A stretch of 13,601 nucleotides of DNA from Streptosporangiaceae bacterium (GTDB lineage: Bacteria > Actinomycetota > Actinomycetes > Streptosporangiales > Streptosporangiaceae): NCBI GenBank assembly GCA_030040475.1, contig JASHTQ010000774.1:1-13601 (forward strand), given 5' to 3'. The notes beneath the pieces were generated by a model. That model worked only from the letters and a program-made list of their open reading frames with translations. It was not told the origin of the DNA and did not search any database. Both the position numbers and the translations under genes were made by a program. Positions within the stretch are counted from its first letter, which is position 1; every line of letters starts with the position of its first letter. Positions 4,813 through 12,055 of the stretch are shown here, in pieces.

Positions 4813-6603
4813 TCAGCCGCTTCGGCTTACTGCGTCCCCGCCAGGCGCGGTCCCTCTCGGCGGTGCGGTGTGGGACGACGCCTTCGTCCCTTCGGCGGGG
4901 GCCTCGGCTGCCCGCCGGGGTCCGGACTCCGGCGGGACAGGGTAGCCGCCGCGCAGCAGGGATGCGAAGGCTGCCACTGCCGCCAGTGAGGCGGCCGTCA
5001 CGAACACCACGACTAGGCCGTGGTGGAACGGCGCCGAGATAAGCGCGGGGAAGAACTCCCGCCCGGTGAGTACCTGCTGGCTCGCCGCCGGGAGCGAGGA
5101 CAGTGCGTGGGCCTGCGCCAGCAGGTGCCGCACGGGATTGACCCCCAGCACGGTGGCGAACAGCGACGACACCGGGGGCAGGGAGCCGATCTGGTGGGCG
5201 ATGGCCTGCGGGACGCCGTACTGTTCCAGGCCGTGGGTCATCGTCTTCGGCAAGCTGGCCGCTAGCCCGGCGATCATAAGCGAGAAGAACACGCCGATCG
5301 ACAGTGCCGTGCCGGAGTTCTGGAAGGTGGAGCGCATGCCCGAGGCCGCACCGCGGTGCCGGGCCGGGACGCTGCCCATGATCGAGGAGGAGTTGGGTGC
5401 GCCGAACATGCCGTTGCCGATCCCGTTCACCCCGATAATCAGCGCGAATGCCCAGTAAGGAAAGCTGACGGGCAGCAGCATCAGGCCGATGAAGCTGGCG
5501 CCGGCCACCGCCGCTCCGGCGGTGGCGATACCCCTGGAGCCGAACCGGTCGGACAGTATCCCGGCGACAGGGCCCGACACGAGGAACCCGGCGGTCAGCG
5601 GCAGCAGGAAGATGCCCGCCCATAGCGGGGTCTGGCTGAAGGCATAGCCGTGCAAGGGCAGCCAGATCCCCTGCAGCCAGATGATCAGCATGAATTGCTG
5701 GCCGCCCCGGGCGATGGCCATGACCAGGCCGGCGATGCTGCCGGCGGTGAACGCCCTGATCCGGAACAAGCTGAGCTGGAACATGGGCTCGGCGATCTTG
5801 CTCTCGATGACGCCGAACGCGATGAGCAGCAGCAGGCCCCCGGCCAGCAGGCCGATCACCGTGGGGCTGGTCCAGCCCATGGAGTGGCCGTGATAGGGCT
5901 GGATGCCCACGGTGACGCCGACCAGGACTGCGCCCAGGCCGGCTGCAAAGGTGAGATTGCCCCACCAGTCCATGCGGGCGCGGTGGCGCTCGCCCATCTC
6001 CTTCAGCCGCAGGTAGGCCCACAGCGTGCCGAACACGCCGACGGGCACGTTGACCCAGAACACCAGGCGCCAGTCAATGGCGGCCAGCAGGCCCCCGGCA
6101 ACCAGGCCGACGAACTGGCCGGACAGGCCGGCGATCTGGTTGGTGCCCAGCGCGAAGCCGCGCTTGGAGGCCGGCCAGGCATCGGTCAAGATCGCGGCCG
6201 AGTTCGCCATCAGCATGGACCCCCCGATGGCCTGGGGGAACCGCCAGCCGATCAGCCAGATCGCCCCGGCACCGGCGTGGTACGGGTCGAACGAGAGCAT
6301 GATCGAGGCGAGGGTGAAGACGACGAAGCCCGCGTTGTAGATCTTCACCCGGCCGTACATGTCGCCGAGCCGGCCGAGGCTGACCACGGCCACGGCCTGG
6401 ACGAGCCGGTAGCCCATGATCATCCACAGCAGGTAGAAGATGCTGCCCGGGGCCAGCGGATCCAGCCCGATGCCGCGGAAGATCGCCGGCAGGGCGATGA
6501 TGACGATCGAGCCGTCCAGTGTCGCCATGAACATGGAGGCGGTCGTGTTCGTCAGCGCCACCCATCGGTAGCGATCGCTCACCGCGGCAGGCTTCTTCGC
6601 CAT
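4813..6603 (-). CDS. DHA2-type MFS drug exporter (14-TM class)
   Basis: The 596-residue inner-membrane protein is a proton-driven multidrug exporter of the major facilitator superfamily. The first helix carries the DHA2 motif MATLDGSIVIIALPAI (26-41), the loop 2-3 motif A reads GRLGDMYGRVK (77-87), and WRLVFWVNVPVGV (178-190) is the signature around TM5-6. About 14 hydrophobic segments can be counted. The final 45 residues are a Pro/Ala/Gly-rich cytoplasmic tail without recognisable domain. ATG 6603 is preceded at a good distance by AGGAGAG. It lies 41 bases downstream of a MarR-family gene on the same strand, so the two very likely form an operon in which the regulator represses the pump until a toxic ligand binds. 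The substrate cannot be predicted. Confidence 0.92.
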   Translation of the reverse strand: MAKKPAAVSDRYRWVALTNTTASMFMATLDGSIVIIALPAIFRGIGLDPLAPGSIFYLLWMIMGYRLVQAVAVVSLGRLGDMYGRVKIYNAGFVVFTLASIMLSFDPYHAGAGAIWLIGWRFPQAIGGSMLMANSAAILTDAWPASKRGFALGTNQIAGLSGQFVGLVAGGLLAAIDWRLVFWVNVPVGVFGTLWAYLRLKEMGERHRARMDWWGNLTFAAGLGAVLVGVTVGIQPYHGHSMGWTSPTVIGLLAGGLLLLIAFGVIESKIAEPMFQLSLFRIRAFTAGSIAGLVMAIARGGQQFMLIIWLQGIWLPLHGYAFSQTPLWAGIFLLPLTAGFLVSGPVAGILSDRFGSRGIATAGAAVAGASFIGLMLLPVSFPYWAFALIIGVNGIGNGMFGAPNSSSIMGSVPARHRGAASGMRSTFQNSGTALSIGVFFSLMIAGLAASLPKTMTHGLEQYGVPQAIAHQIGSLPPVSSLFATVLGVNPVRHLLAQAHALSSLPAASQQVLTGREFFPALISAPFHHGLVVVFVTAASLAAVAAFASLLRGGYPVPPESGPRRAAEAPAEGTKASSHTAPPRGTAPGGDAVSRSG

Positions 6604-6644
6604 TCACTCTCCTGGTATCGCGTCCCCCTGGCGTCGCTCAGCCC

Positions 6645-7082
6645 TCAGATGCTTTCGGCCAGGCGCTCGATCAGCGGTGCGGCCGCCATCAGCTGGCCCA
6701 GTTCCGCGGGTGTGAATCCGGCCGCCAGCGCCCGCGCCAGCTGCGCGATCCGCGCGTTGCGCTTGTCGCTGAGCGCGGACAGGCCCGCCTCGGTGACCGA
6801 TATGACCGCGCGCCTGCCGTCGGCGGGGTCGGACTGGCGCATGACCAGGCCGCGCGCTTCCAGCGTGCTCAGCGTCGCTCCCATCGACTGCGCGCTGATC
6901 TGCTCGGCCCTGGCCAGTGCGGTCACCGTGGCCGGGCCGCCGCGCTCCAGCTTCCGGAGCGCCGAGGACTCCGGCAGCGACAGCTCGCCGGGGGCCGGCA
7001 CCTGCCGGAGCCGCCGCTTGAACAGGCCCACGCTCAGGTACACGGCCGCAGCCACTTCTTCGACTTCCTGCTCCGCGTGCAT
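6645..7082 (-). CDS. MarR-family transcriptional regulator
   Basis: The 145-residue protein has the winged helix-turn-helix of MarR. LPESSALRKLERGGPATVTA (36-55) leads into the recognition region AEQISAQSMGATLSTLEARG (59-78), and the wing is DPADGRRAVISVT (85-97). A C-terminal helix pair from about residue 100 would complete the dimerisation domain. Length is typical. The gene is first in a two-gene operon with the DHA2 exporter. It probably represses both genes by binding the palindromes just upstream. ATG 7082 has no Shine-Dalgarno but has a -10-like TAGCCT ending 6 nt before it, so a leaderless transcript is predicted. Ligand unknown. Confidence 0.92.
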   Translation of the reverse strand: MHAEQEVEEVAAAVYLSVGLFKRRLRQVPAPGELSLPESSALRKLERGGPATVTALARAEQISAQSMGATLSTLEARGLVMRQSDPADGRRAVISVTEAGLSALSDKRNARIAQLARALAAGFTPAELGQLMAAAPLIERLAESI

Positions 7083-7121
7083 ATGTCAAGGCTAACCTTG
7101 CAAGCTTAATCTTACAAGGCT
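7083..7121 (-). promoter_or_regulatory. marR-exporter promoter with overlapping palindromes
   Basis: On the minus strand TTGTAA (7117-7112), a 17-base spacer and TAGCCT (7094-7089) form a plausible sigma-70 promoter whose start point would fall at about the ATG (7082). The palindrome CAAGG-CTAA-CCTTG (7087-7100) covers the -10, and CTTGCAAG (7097-7104) adjoins it in the spacer. The word CAAGGCT recurs at 7087 and 7115. This is where an autorepressing MarR dimer would bind. Confidence 0.6.
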
Positions 7122-7247
7122 GAGCTTTCTAATTCGGCGACCCCTGCTCTAGGCGCCTGAGAGAGCAACCGCAGGTCAGCCCGGCTGCCCCACAGATGCC
7201 ACCAGCCACCGCAGCGGCCAGGCGACAGGCGGTAAACCGAGCGCGAC

Positions 7248-7385
7248 CTAAGCCCGCCGCGCCTTGACAGCCGACACGTCATCAAGGACGCGCTCCAGTT
7301 CGCCGCGCGCCCGGCCGAAAGAGCTAGCCGTCTGCGAGGCCAGCCGCACTATCAGGACCTCGGCCGGGGCGCTGAGCAACATCAT
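7248..7385 (-). CDS. small 45-residue ORF, overlapping the tetR stop (ATGA)
   Basis: This ORF opens with ATG 7385, sharing ATGA with the TGA stop of the upstream TetR gene on the same strand, and ends at TAG 7250-7248. The predicted peptide starts MMLLSAPAEVLIVRLASQ and continues as a mostly helical, charged sequence (GRARGELERVLDDVSAVK) to an Ala-Arg-Arg-Ala end. It has no cysteine and no strong membrane segment. The overlap is the arrangement normally seen for translational coupling and argues for a real gene or the remnant of one. I do not recognise a family. It could be the leftover tail of a longer deleted gene, or chance coding in GC-rich DNA. Confidence 0.4.
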   Translation of the reverse strand: MMLLSAPAEVLIVRLASQTASSFGRARGELERVLDDVSAVKARRA

Positions 7386-7975
7386 TCAGATCTGCCACGG
7401 GTGAGGATCGCGGCGATTGCGACGTCGATGGCGTCGCGGGCCGGGCCGGGATCGGCGGTGGCCCTGTCGTAGACGTGCAGCCCTTGCAGCAGGATGACGA
7501 GGAAGCGGGCTAGCTGGCGGGGTGAGGAGGCTGCGGGGATCTCGCCCGCTGCCCGTGCCTGCTCCAGTGCCTGGCGCAGCACGTCCTCGACATGGTTGAT
7601 CTGGCGCACGGCGAACTCGCGCGTCGCGGGATCGGTGGTGCGCTCGGTGACGGCGTTGACCACCAGGCAGCCGCGGGGGCCGTCGGCGCCGGCCCCGGCC
7701 ACCTCGGTCAGCAGCGCGCGGAGTCGAGGCAACACGGGCCCGGCGGATTCGTCCAGCAACTCGGCCAGGCGCGCGTTGCGCAGCTCGCAGTAGCGGGCGA
7801 GCGCGCGCAGCCAGAGCTGCTCCTTGCCCCGGTAGGTGTCATAGAGGCTGCCCCGGTTGAGGCCGAGCGTCTCGACGAGATCCTGGACGCTGACGGCGTC
7901 GCAGCCGCGCTGCCAGAACAGCTCGACGGCCCGGTCGATCTTCTCGTCCGGATCAAAGGTCTTTCCGCGTGGCAT
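7382..7975 (-). CDS. TetR/AcrR-family transcriptional regulator (module b)
   Basis: The 197-residue protein has an N-terminal TetR DNA-binding domain. IDRAVELFWQRGCDAVSVQD (13-32) contains helix 1, and the helix-turn-helix lies in VETLGLNRGSLYDTYRGKE (34-52). The C-terminal domain (about 70-197) would dimerise and bind the inducer. Three cysteines are present (25, 63, 103). C103 sits in RGCLVVNA, a position conserved in many regulators of oxidoreductase genes and comparable to the reactive Cys of NemR-like repressors; whether it senses electrophiles is an inference. The gene is divergent from an SDR-MDR-MFS operon, with two near-identical 12-bp sites in between, so it is likely the local repressor. 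ATG 7975 follows a TANNNT hexamer (TAGGAT) by 6 bases. Confidence 0.92.
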   Translation of the reverse strand: MPRGKTFDPDEKIDRAVELFWQRGCDAVSVQDLVETLGLNRGSLYDTYRGKEQLWLRALARYCELRNARLAELLDESAGPVLPRLRALLTEVAGAGADGPRGCLVVNAVTERTTDPATREFAVRQINHVEDVLRQALEQARAAGEIPAASSPRQLARFLVILLQGLHVYDRATADPGPARDAIDVAIAAILTRGRSE

Positions 7976-7996
7976 GGCCCCATCCTACCAAACAGT

Positions 7997-8041
7997 TTGA
8001 ACGATCGGTCCAACAGTGTTATCGTTCTTGAACGACCATTC
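7997..8041 (+). promoter_or_regulatory. promoter of the SDR operon with two TetR-type half-palindromic sites
   Basis: TTGAAC (7997-8002), a 17-base spacer and TATCGT (8020-8025) make a good sigma-70 promoter reading into the SDR gene, with a start near 8032. Two related 12-mers, GAACGATCGGTC (7999-8010) and GAACGACCATTC (8030-8041), lie 31 bp apart (about three helical turns). One overlaps the -35 and the other the start region. The larger palindrome TTGAAC-N5-GTCCAA (7997-8013) surrounds the first. These positions suit repression by the divergent TetR; binding is inferred. Confidence 0.6.
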
Positions 8042-8090
8042 CAGAATCTTTGATGGCGACCGTCATGGGATGCAAGGGAGATCAACCGAC

Positions 8091-8840
8091 ATGACCGCGA
8101 TCCTCGCAGGAACCGTGGCTCTGGTGACCGGAGCGAGTAGTGGCATCGGCAAGGCCACGGCGCTAGCGCTGGCCGAGCGCGGTGCGCACGTGCTGGCCGG
8201 CGGCCGTGATGTCGCCCGCGGCGAGGCTGTCGCTTCGGCGATCCGCACCGCGGGCGGGAAGGCGGACTTTCTCGCTGTCGAGCTGGCCAGCGCCGAGTCA
8301 GCCAGGGAACTGGCCCGGCGGGCTGTCGAGGCCGGCGGCGGGCGGGTGGACATCCTGGTGAACAACGCCGGCGTCTTTCCGGCCGGGCTCACTCCCGACA
8401 TGACAGAGGCGGACATCGACGGGGTGTTCGCGGTCAACGTGAAGGTCCCATTCGTGCTGGTGGCGCAGCTGGCTCCGGCGATGGCAGCGCGCGGCGCGGG
8501 CGCGATCGTCAACGTGGGCACGATGGCCGCCGAGTTCGGGATGGCCGGGATGGCGCTCTACGGGGCGAGCAAGGCCGCCCTGAACCTGCTTACCAAGGCC
8601 TGGGCGGCCGAGTTCGGCCCTCACGGGGTCCGGGTCAACGCGGTGAACCCGGGCCCGACCCGCACCGAGGGCACGGCCGCGGTCAGCGAGATGCGGGACC
8701 AGCTGGCCGCTATGGCTCCGGCGGGCCGTACGGCCTCGCCCGAGGAGATCGCCGCGGTCATCACGTATCTGGTGTCTGACGACGCCAGCTTCATGCACGG
8801 AGCGGTCGTGGCCGTCGACGGCGGCCGGACTGCCTGCTGA
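8091..8840 (+). CDS. short-chain dehydrogenase/reductase (SDR, classical type)
   Basis: The 249-residue protein is a cytoplasmic NAD(P)-dependent oxidoreductase with a Rossmann fold. It shows the cofactor motif TGASSGIG (13-20), NNAG (91-94), the active-site Asn116 in VFAVNV, YGASK (157-161, catalytic Tyr and Lys) and PGPTRTE after the sixth strand. Arg39 in AGGRD suggests NADP(H) preference. The residue that is usually the catalytic Ser, 13 before the Tyr, is Thr144 here (VNVGTMAAE). ATG 8091 is chosen because AAGGGAG precedes it by 10 bases and the family similarity begins there; the frame is open back to 8016. It is first in an operon with an MDR oxidoreductase and an MFS pump, under the divergent TetR. 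Substrate unknown; detoxification of a reactive carbonyl is an inference. Confidence 0.93.
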   Translation: MTAILAGTVALVTGASSGIGKATALALAERGAHVLAGGRDVARGEAVASAIRTAGGKADFLAVELASAESARELARRAVEAGGGRVDILVNNAGVFPAGLTPDMTEADIDGVFAVNVKVPFVLVAQLAPAMAARGAGAIVNVGTMAAEFGMAGMALYGASKAALNLLTKAWAAEFGPHGVRVNAVNPGPTRTEGTAAVSEMRDQLAAMAPAGRTASPEEIAAVITYLVSDDASFMHGAVVAVDGGRTAC

Positions 8841-8872
8841 GCCGTGGGCAGATCCGACAGGAAGGAGCAGGC

Positions 8873-9808
8873 ATGAAGGCGATCCGGTTCCACGAGTACG
8901 GCGATGTCAGCGTGCTGCGCTACGAGGAGGCCGAGCGGCCGTGGCCTGGCCCGGGCGAGGTGCTGGTCAAGGTCGCGGCCACGGCGTTCAACCCGGTGGA
9001 CACCTGGTTCCGGTCCGGGATCATCCGCCAGATCTTCCCTGTCAGCCTCCCGCACACGCTCGGGCTCGACCTGGCCGGGACGGTCGTCGAGCTCGGTGCC
9101 GGGGTCAGCGTCCCTGCGGTCGGGCAGGCTGTCGCGGGCTTTCTCCCCATGACCGGACCCGGGGCAGCGGCCGAGTTCGCCGCCGCACCAGCCGGCGTCC
9201 TGGTGCCGGTACCCCCGGGCATCCCGCTGGCCGACGCCGCCGCGATCCCGGTCCCGGCCCTGACGGCCTGGCAGGCCCTGTTCGAGCACGGCGACCTTCG
9301 ATCCGGGCAGCGAGTCCTCATCAACGGGGCCGGCGGCGGCGTCGGCGGGTTCGCCGTCCAACTCGCCAGCCGGGCCGGAGCGTACGTCATCGCCACCGCC
9401 AGCCCGCGCAGCGCCGCGATCGTGCACTCCCACGGCGCTGACGAGATCATCGACTACACCGCCGTGAAGGTCTCCGACGCCGTACGGCGCCCGGTGGACC
9501 TGGCGGTCAACCTCGTCCCCGGGTCCAGGCAGGACACCGAGGCGCTGCTGGCCGTCATCCAGACCGGCGGCATCCTCGTGTCAGCGACCTCGCCGGGCGG
9601 GGACTTCCCCGCCCGGGACGTGCGCGTGGTGTTCTTCAGCGTCCGCAGCGACCCGGCGCAACTAGCCCGGATCATCCAGCTTGTCGAGGCCGGGCAGCTC
9701 CGGCTCGACATCACCAGCCGACGCCCGCTCGCCGACACCCCTCTCATCCACGAACGCAGCGAGGCCGGCGCCATCCGCGGCCGTGTCGTGCTGATCCCGG
9801 AAGGCTGA
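8873..9808 (+). CDS. NADP-dependent quinone oxidoreductase-like MDR protein
   Basis: The 311-residue protein belongs to the zinc-independent quinone oxidoreductase branch of the medium-chain dehydrogenases. The GroES-like domain starts MKAIRFHEYGDVSVL and contains GEVLVKVAATAFNPVD (28-43) and LGLDLAGTV (63-71). The Rossmann domain has NGAGGGVGGFAVQLA (151-165) and the GADEIIDY stretch (188-195). There are no cysteines, so no zinc sites. Such enzymes reduce quinones or activated alkenes with NADPH. It is 32 bases after the SDR gene with a strong AGGAAGGAG before the ATG, and the next gene starts 6 bases after its stop, so it is the middle gene of a three-gene operon. The protein is slightly shorter than the usual 320-330 residues but all core motifs are present. 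Confidence 0.93.
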   Translation: MKAIRFHEYGDVSVLRYEEAERPWPGPGEVLVKVAATAFNPVDTWFRSGIIRQIFPVSLPHTLGLDLAGTVVELGAGVSVPAVGQAVAGFLPMTGPGAAAEFAAAPAGVLVPVPPGIPLADAAAIPVPALTAWQALFEHGDLRSGQRVLINGAGGGVGGFAVQLASRAGAYVIATASPRSAAIVHSHGADEIIDYTAVKVSDAVRRPVDLAVNLVPGSRQDTEALLAVIQTGGILVSATSPGGDFPARDVRVVFFSVRSDPAQLARIIQLVEAGQLRLDITSRRPLADTPLIHERSEAGAIRGRVVLIPEG

Positions 9809-9814
9809 ACCGCC

Positions 9815-11119
9815 ATGACCACCTCCCACGACGCACCACCCGTCACCAGCCCGGGCCAGCCGGCCCAGCGGCGGCGCCTGCCACGGCCCGCGGCCCTGGC
9901 CGTAGCCTCGTCCGCCTTGGTCCTCATCGGCGCCGCGGCCGGCTCACCCGCCCCGCTGTACGGCCTGTACCAGCAGCGTCTCGGCATTACCGATGCCGAC
10001 CTCACCGCCTCGCTCGCGATCTACATCCTTCCTGCCGCGCTCGCGCTGCTGATGCTCGGCCACCTGTCCAACCACATCGGCCGCCGCGCCGCGAGCCTGG
10101 CCTCGATGACCTTCGGCATCGCCGGCCTGCTGGTACTCGCCGCCGTGCACGGGCTCACCCTGCTCCTGCTAGGCCGCGCCCTGCAGGGATTCGCCACCGG
10201 GCTGGCCATGAGCGCGGTGGCGGCGTATGTCGTCGACCTCGACCCGCCCCGGCACCCCGGCGGGCACGGCCGGATCGCGACCGCCGTCACCAGCGGCGGG
10301 CCGGTCGGCGGCCTGGCCATCGGGGCCATCATTTCCGGGGCCATCGTCCAGTACGGCACCGACCCCCGCCACCTCAGCTACTACATCTTCGCGGCGGCCC
10401 TGGCCGTCTGCGCCATCGGCATCCTCCTGTCGCCCGAGACCAGCCCGCGGCTGCCCGGAGCCCTTGCCTCGCTGACCCCCGCAGTCCGCATCCCCCGGCC
10501 GGTTCGGACGCTGTTCATCGGCGCCTCCGCGATCTTCATTGCATGCTGGGCCCTGGCCGGCTTCTACCAGGCCCTCGCCCCGTCCCTGTCCGCCGCCGAG
10601 CTCGGCCACAGCGGGAGCCTGTTCGCCGGCTTCGCGGTGGCATCACTGGTCGCGCCGAGCGCCCTGGGCGGCCCGCTCGCCGCCAGGCTCAAGCCGCGGA
10701 TCGCTATGTCGGTAGGCTCGGTCATCCTCAGCCTCGCGGTCGTCGGCGTGCTGATCTCAGTGGGCCAGAGGTCCACGCCCGGCTTCTTCGCGGCCAGCAT
10801 TGCCGCCGGACTCGCCTTCGGCGGCGCGTTCCACGGCGGCATGCGCACCCTGATGGGCGGGCTCGCACCCGGACACCGCGCCGGGCTGCTGTCCGGCATC
10901 TACCTGTTCAGCTACCTGGGCGCGGCGATCCCCGCCTTCTTGGCCGGCGAGCTCATCTCAACCTGGGGGCTGTCCAGCGTAACCCGCGCCTACGGCGGGC
11001 TGGTCATTTTCCTCGCCCTCGCGGCGGTCCTGATCGTAACCGCAACCAGCAACCGCAGCACCGCCCCCGGCCTGGCAGACGCCGCCCTCACCGCCGAAGA
11101 GGAATCAATACCGACATGA
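9815..11119 (+). CDS. MFS transporter, 12-TM class
   Basis: The 434-residue membrane protein has about 12 hydrophobic segments after a 25-residue Pro/Arg-containing cytoplasmic N-terminus. The first helix ends in AAGSPAPLYGLYQ (41-53), typical of a sugar/drug-exporter-like MFS group. Loop 2-3 carries the motif A relative GHLSNHIGRRA (82-92), and a GRALQGFATGLAMSAV stretch marks TM4. The start is 6 bases after the MDR gene; its likely ribosome site (GGAAGG) lies inside the end of that gene, indicating tight coupling. It may export the substrate or product of the two oxidoreductases, or the compound sensed by the divergent TetR. The C-terminal tail is acidic and short. No defect seen; substrate unknown. 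Confidence 0.9.
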   Translation: MTTSHDAPPVTSPGQPAQRRRLPRPAALAVASSALVLIGAAAGSPAPLYGLYQQRLGITDADLTASLAIYILPAALALLMLGHLSNHIGRRAASLASMTFGIAGLLVLAAVHGLTLLLLGRALQGFATGLAMSAVAAYVVDLDPPRHPGGHGRIATAVTSGGPVGGLAIGAIISGAIVQYGTDPRHLSYYIFAAALAVCAIGILLSPETSPRLPGALASLTPAVRIPRPVRTLFIGASAIFIACWALAGFYQALAPSLSAAELGHSGSLFAGFAVASLVAPSALGGPLAARLKPRIAMSVGSVILSLAVVGVLISVGQRSTPGFFAASIAAGLAFGGAFHGGMRTLMGGLAPGHRAGLLSGIYLFSYLGAAIPAFLAGELISTWGLSSVTRAYGGLVIFLALAAVLIVTATSNRSTAPGLADAALTAEEESIPT

Positions 11120-11153
11120 TCCAGCCCGCATGGGGGGCGCCGGCCCGACCGCC

Positions 11154-11171
11154 GTCCCTCGTGCCAGGGAC
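11154..11171 (+). terminator. hairpin between convergent genes, possible terminator
   Basis: GTCCCT (11154-11159) pairs perfectly with AGGGAC (11166-11171) around a 6-base loop, 34 bases after the stop of the MFS gene and before the convergent tetR end. There is no U-tract. The role is inferred from position; the stem is short. Confidence 0.35.
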
Positions 11172-11296
11172 TCTTCGGGAGCCTGGCCCATGTCATCAGG
11201 AATGGGCGCCGGCTCGCGCTTTCGGTTAGGCGGCGAAGGCGTCGGCCTGCGGGCGTTATGGCCGGTATCCGGGCGGGGAAGGCGGTGCCGCGGGCT

Positions 11297-11953
11297 TCAG
11301 CGCCCGGTGTCGTCGAGGGCGGCGCTCCGGCCGTTCGGCCGGTCGGCGGGGCATCGTTGTGTCAGCGCGTCCAGGGCGCTGGCGTGCGCCTGCACGTCCG
11401 CGTCTCCTGCCAGTCCCCGCTGGGCGACGAATCCCAGGATGATCGACTGCAGCAGCTGCGCGACCGCGCCGGGGTCGGCGCCGGGGCCGAGCGTCCCGGC
11501 CGCCTGCCACCGCCGGGCCGTGTCGGCCAGTAGCTCGCGCAGCCTGCGGTAGGCGGCGCGGGCGGCCGTCTTGAGCTCGAGGTCGCTTTGGGAGTGGCTC
11601 CAGCCGTGCAGGGAGACCAGCAGCCGGTCGATGCCGCCGGGCTGGTCCTGGCCGAAGTCCGCGATCGCGCGTAGCAGCTGCCCGGCGAACTGCGGAAGCG
11701 GCGGCGGTTCGGGATTAGCCAGGACCGGAGCGAGCTGCCTGCCCAGCGCCGCCGTCCCGTCGGTCACCATGGCTTTGATGATCTGGTCCTTGCCCTTGAA
11801 GTGGCCGTAGACGGCGCCGGTCGACAGGCCGGAGCGGGCGATGATCATCTCCATCGACACGGCTTCCAGGCCGTGCTCTTGCAGGCAGGCGCGGGCCGCC
11901 TCGAGGATTTGCTCGCGCCGGGCCTCGCGCCGCTCGTCAGTGATCCGGGGCAT
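11297..11953 (-). CDS. TetR/AcrR-family transcriptional regulator (module c)
   Basis: The 218-residue protein starts MPRITDERREARREQILEAA and has the TetR helix-turn-helix in MEMIIARSGLSTGAVYGHFK (34-53). The C-terminal regulatory domain (about 75-195) contains a SLHGWSHSQSDLEL stretch typical of this subgroup, and the last 20 residues are low-complexity. It is divergent from a CrtC-like gene and a YhgE-like gene. The intervening 102 bases hold two copies of a GAATATTC-centred site, so it very probably represses that operon and itself. A TANNNT hexamer (TACGGT, 11965-11960) ends 6 bases before ATG 11953, and no Shine-Dalgarno is seen, consistent with a leaderless mRNA. Ligand unknown. Confidence 0.92.
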   Translation of the reverse strand: MPRITDERREARREQILEAARACLQEHGLEAVSMEMIIARSGLSTGAVYGHFKGKDQIIKAMVTDGTAALGRQLAPVLANPEPPPLPQFAGQLLRAIADFGQDQPGGIDRLLVSLHGWSHSQSDLELKTAARAAYRRLRELLADTARRWQAAGTLGPGADPGAVAQLLQSIILGFVAQRGLAGDADVQAHASALDALTQRCPADRPNGRSAALDDTGR

Positions 11954-11973
11954 GACCCCACCGTATCACAAGT

Positions 11974-12040
11974 AGAAGGAATATTCATTCTTGACGGGAG
12001 GGGCGCGGCGGGCGCATCATTAAAGGGAATATTCCTTCTT
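11974..12040. promoter_or_regulatory. divergent promoter region with two GAATATTC-centred TetR operators
   Basis: Site 1 is AGAAGGAATATTCATTCTT (11974-11992). Site 2 is AAAGGGAATATTCCTTCTTT (12022-12041), which on the minus strand again reads AGAAGGAATATTCC. Both are near-palindromes around GAATATTC, with centres 48 bp apart, and site 2 is the inverted copy of site 1. A TTGACG hexamer (11991-11996), possibly the -35 of the rightward operon, touches site 1; its -10 is weak (CATCAT at 12015). Site 2 would overlap the start point. A/T-rich palindromes like these stand out in this GC-rich DNA. Confidence 0.7.
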
Positions 12041-12055
12041 TATGGGAGGTACGCC

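Noticed and set aside
4526..6022. 498-codon minus-strand open frame
   Set aside because: It overlaps the DHA2 exporter in another frame; the product lacks hydrophobic or domain patterns and is Arg/Pro/Gly-rich.
5650..7095. 481-codon plus-strand open frame
   Set aside because: It is antisense to the exporter and marR genes; Gln/His/Asp-rich translation is a shadow of their codon bias.
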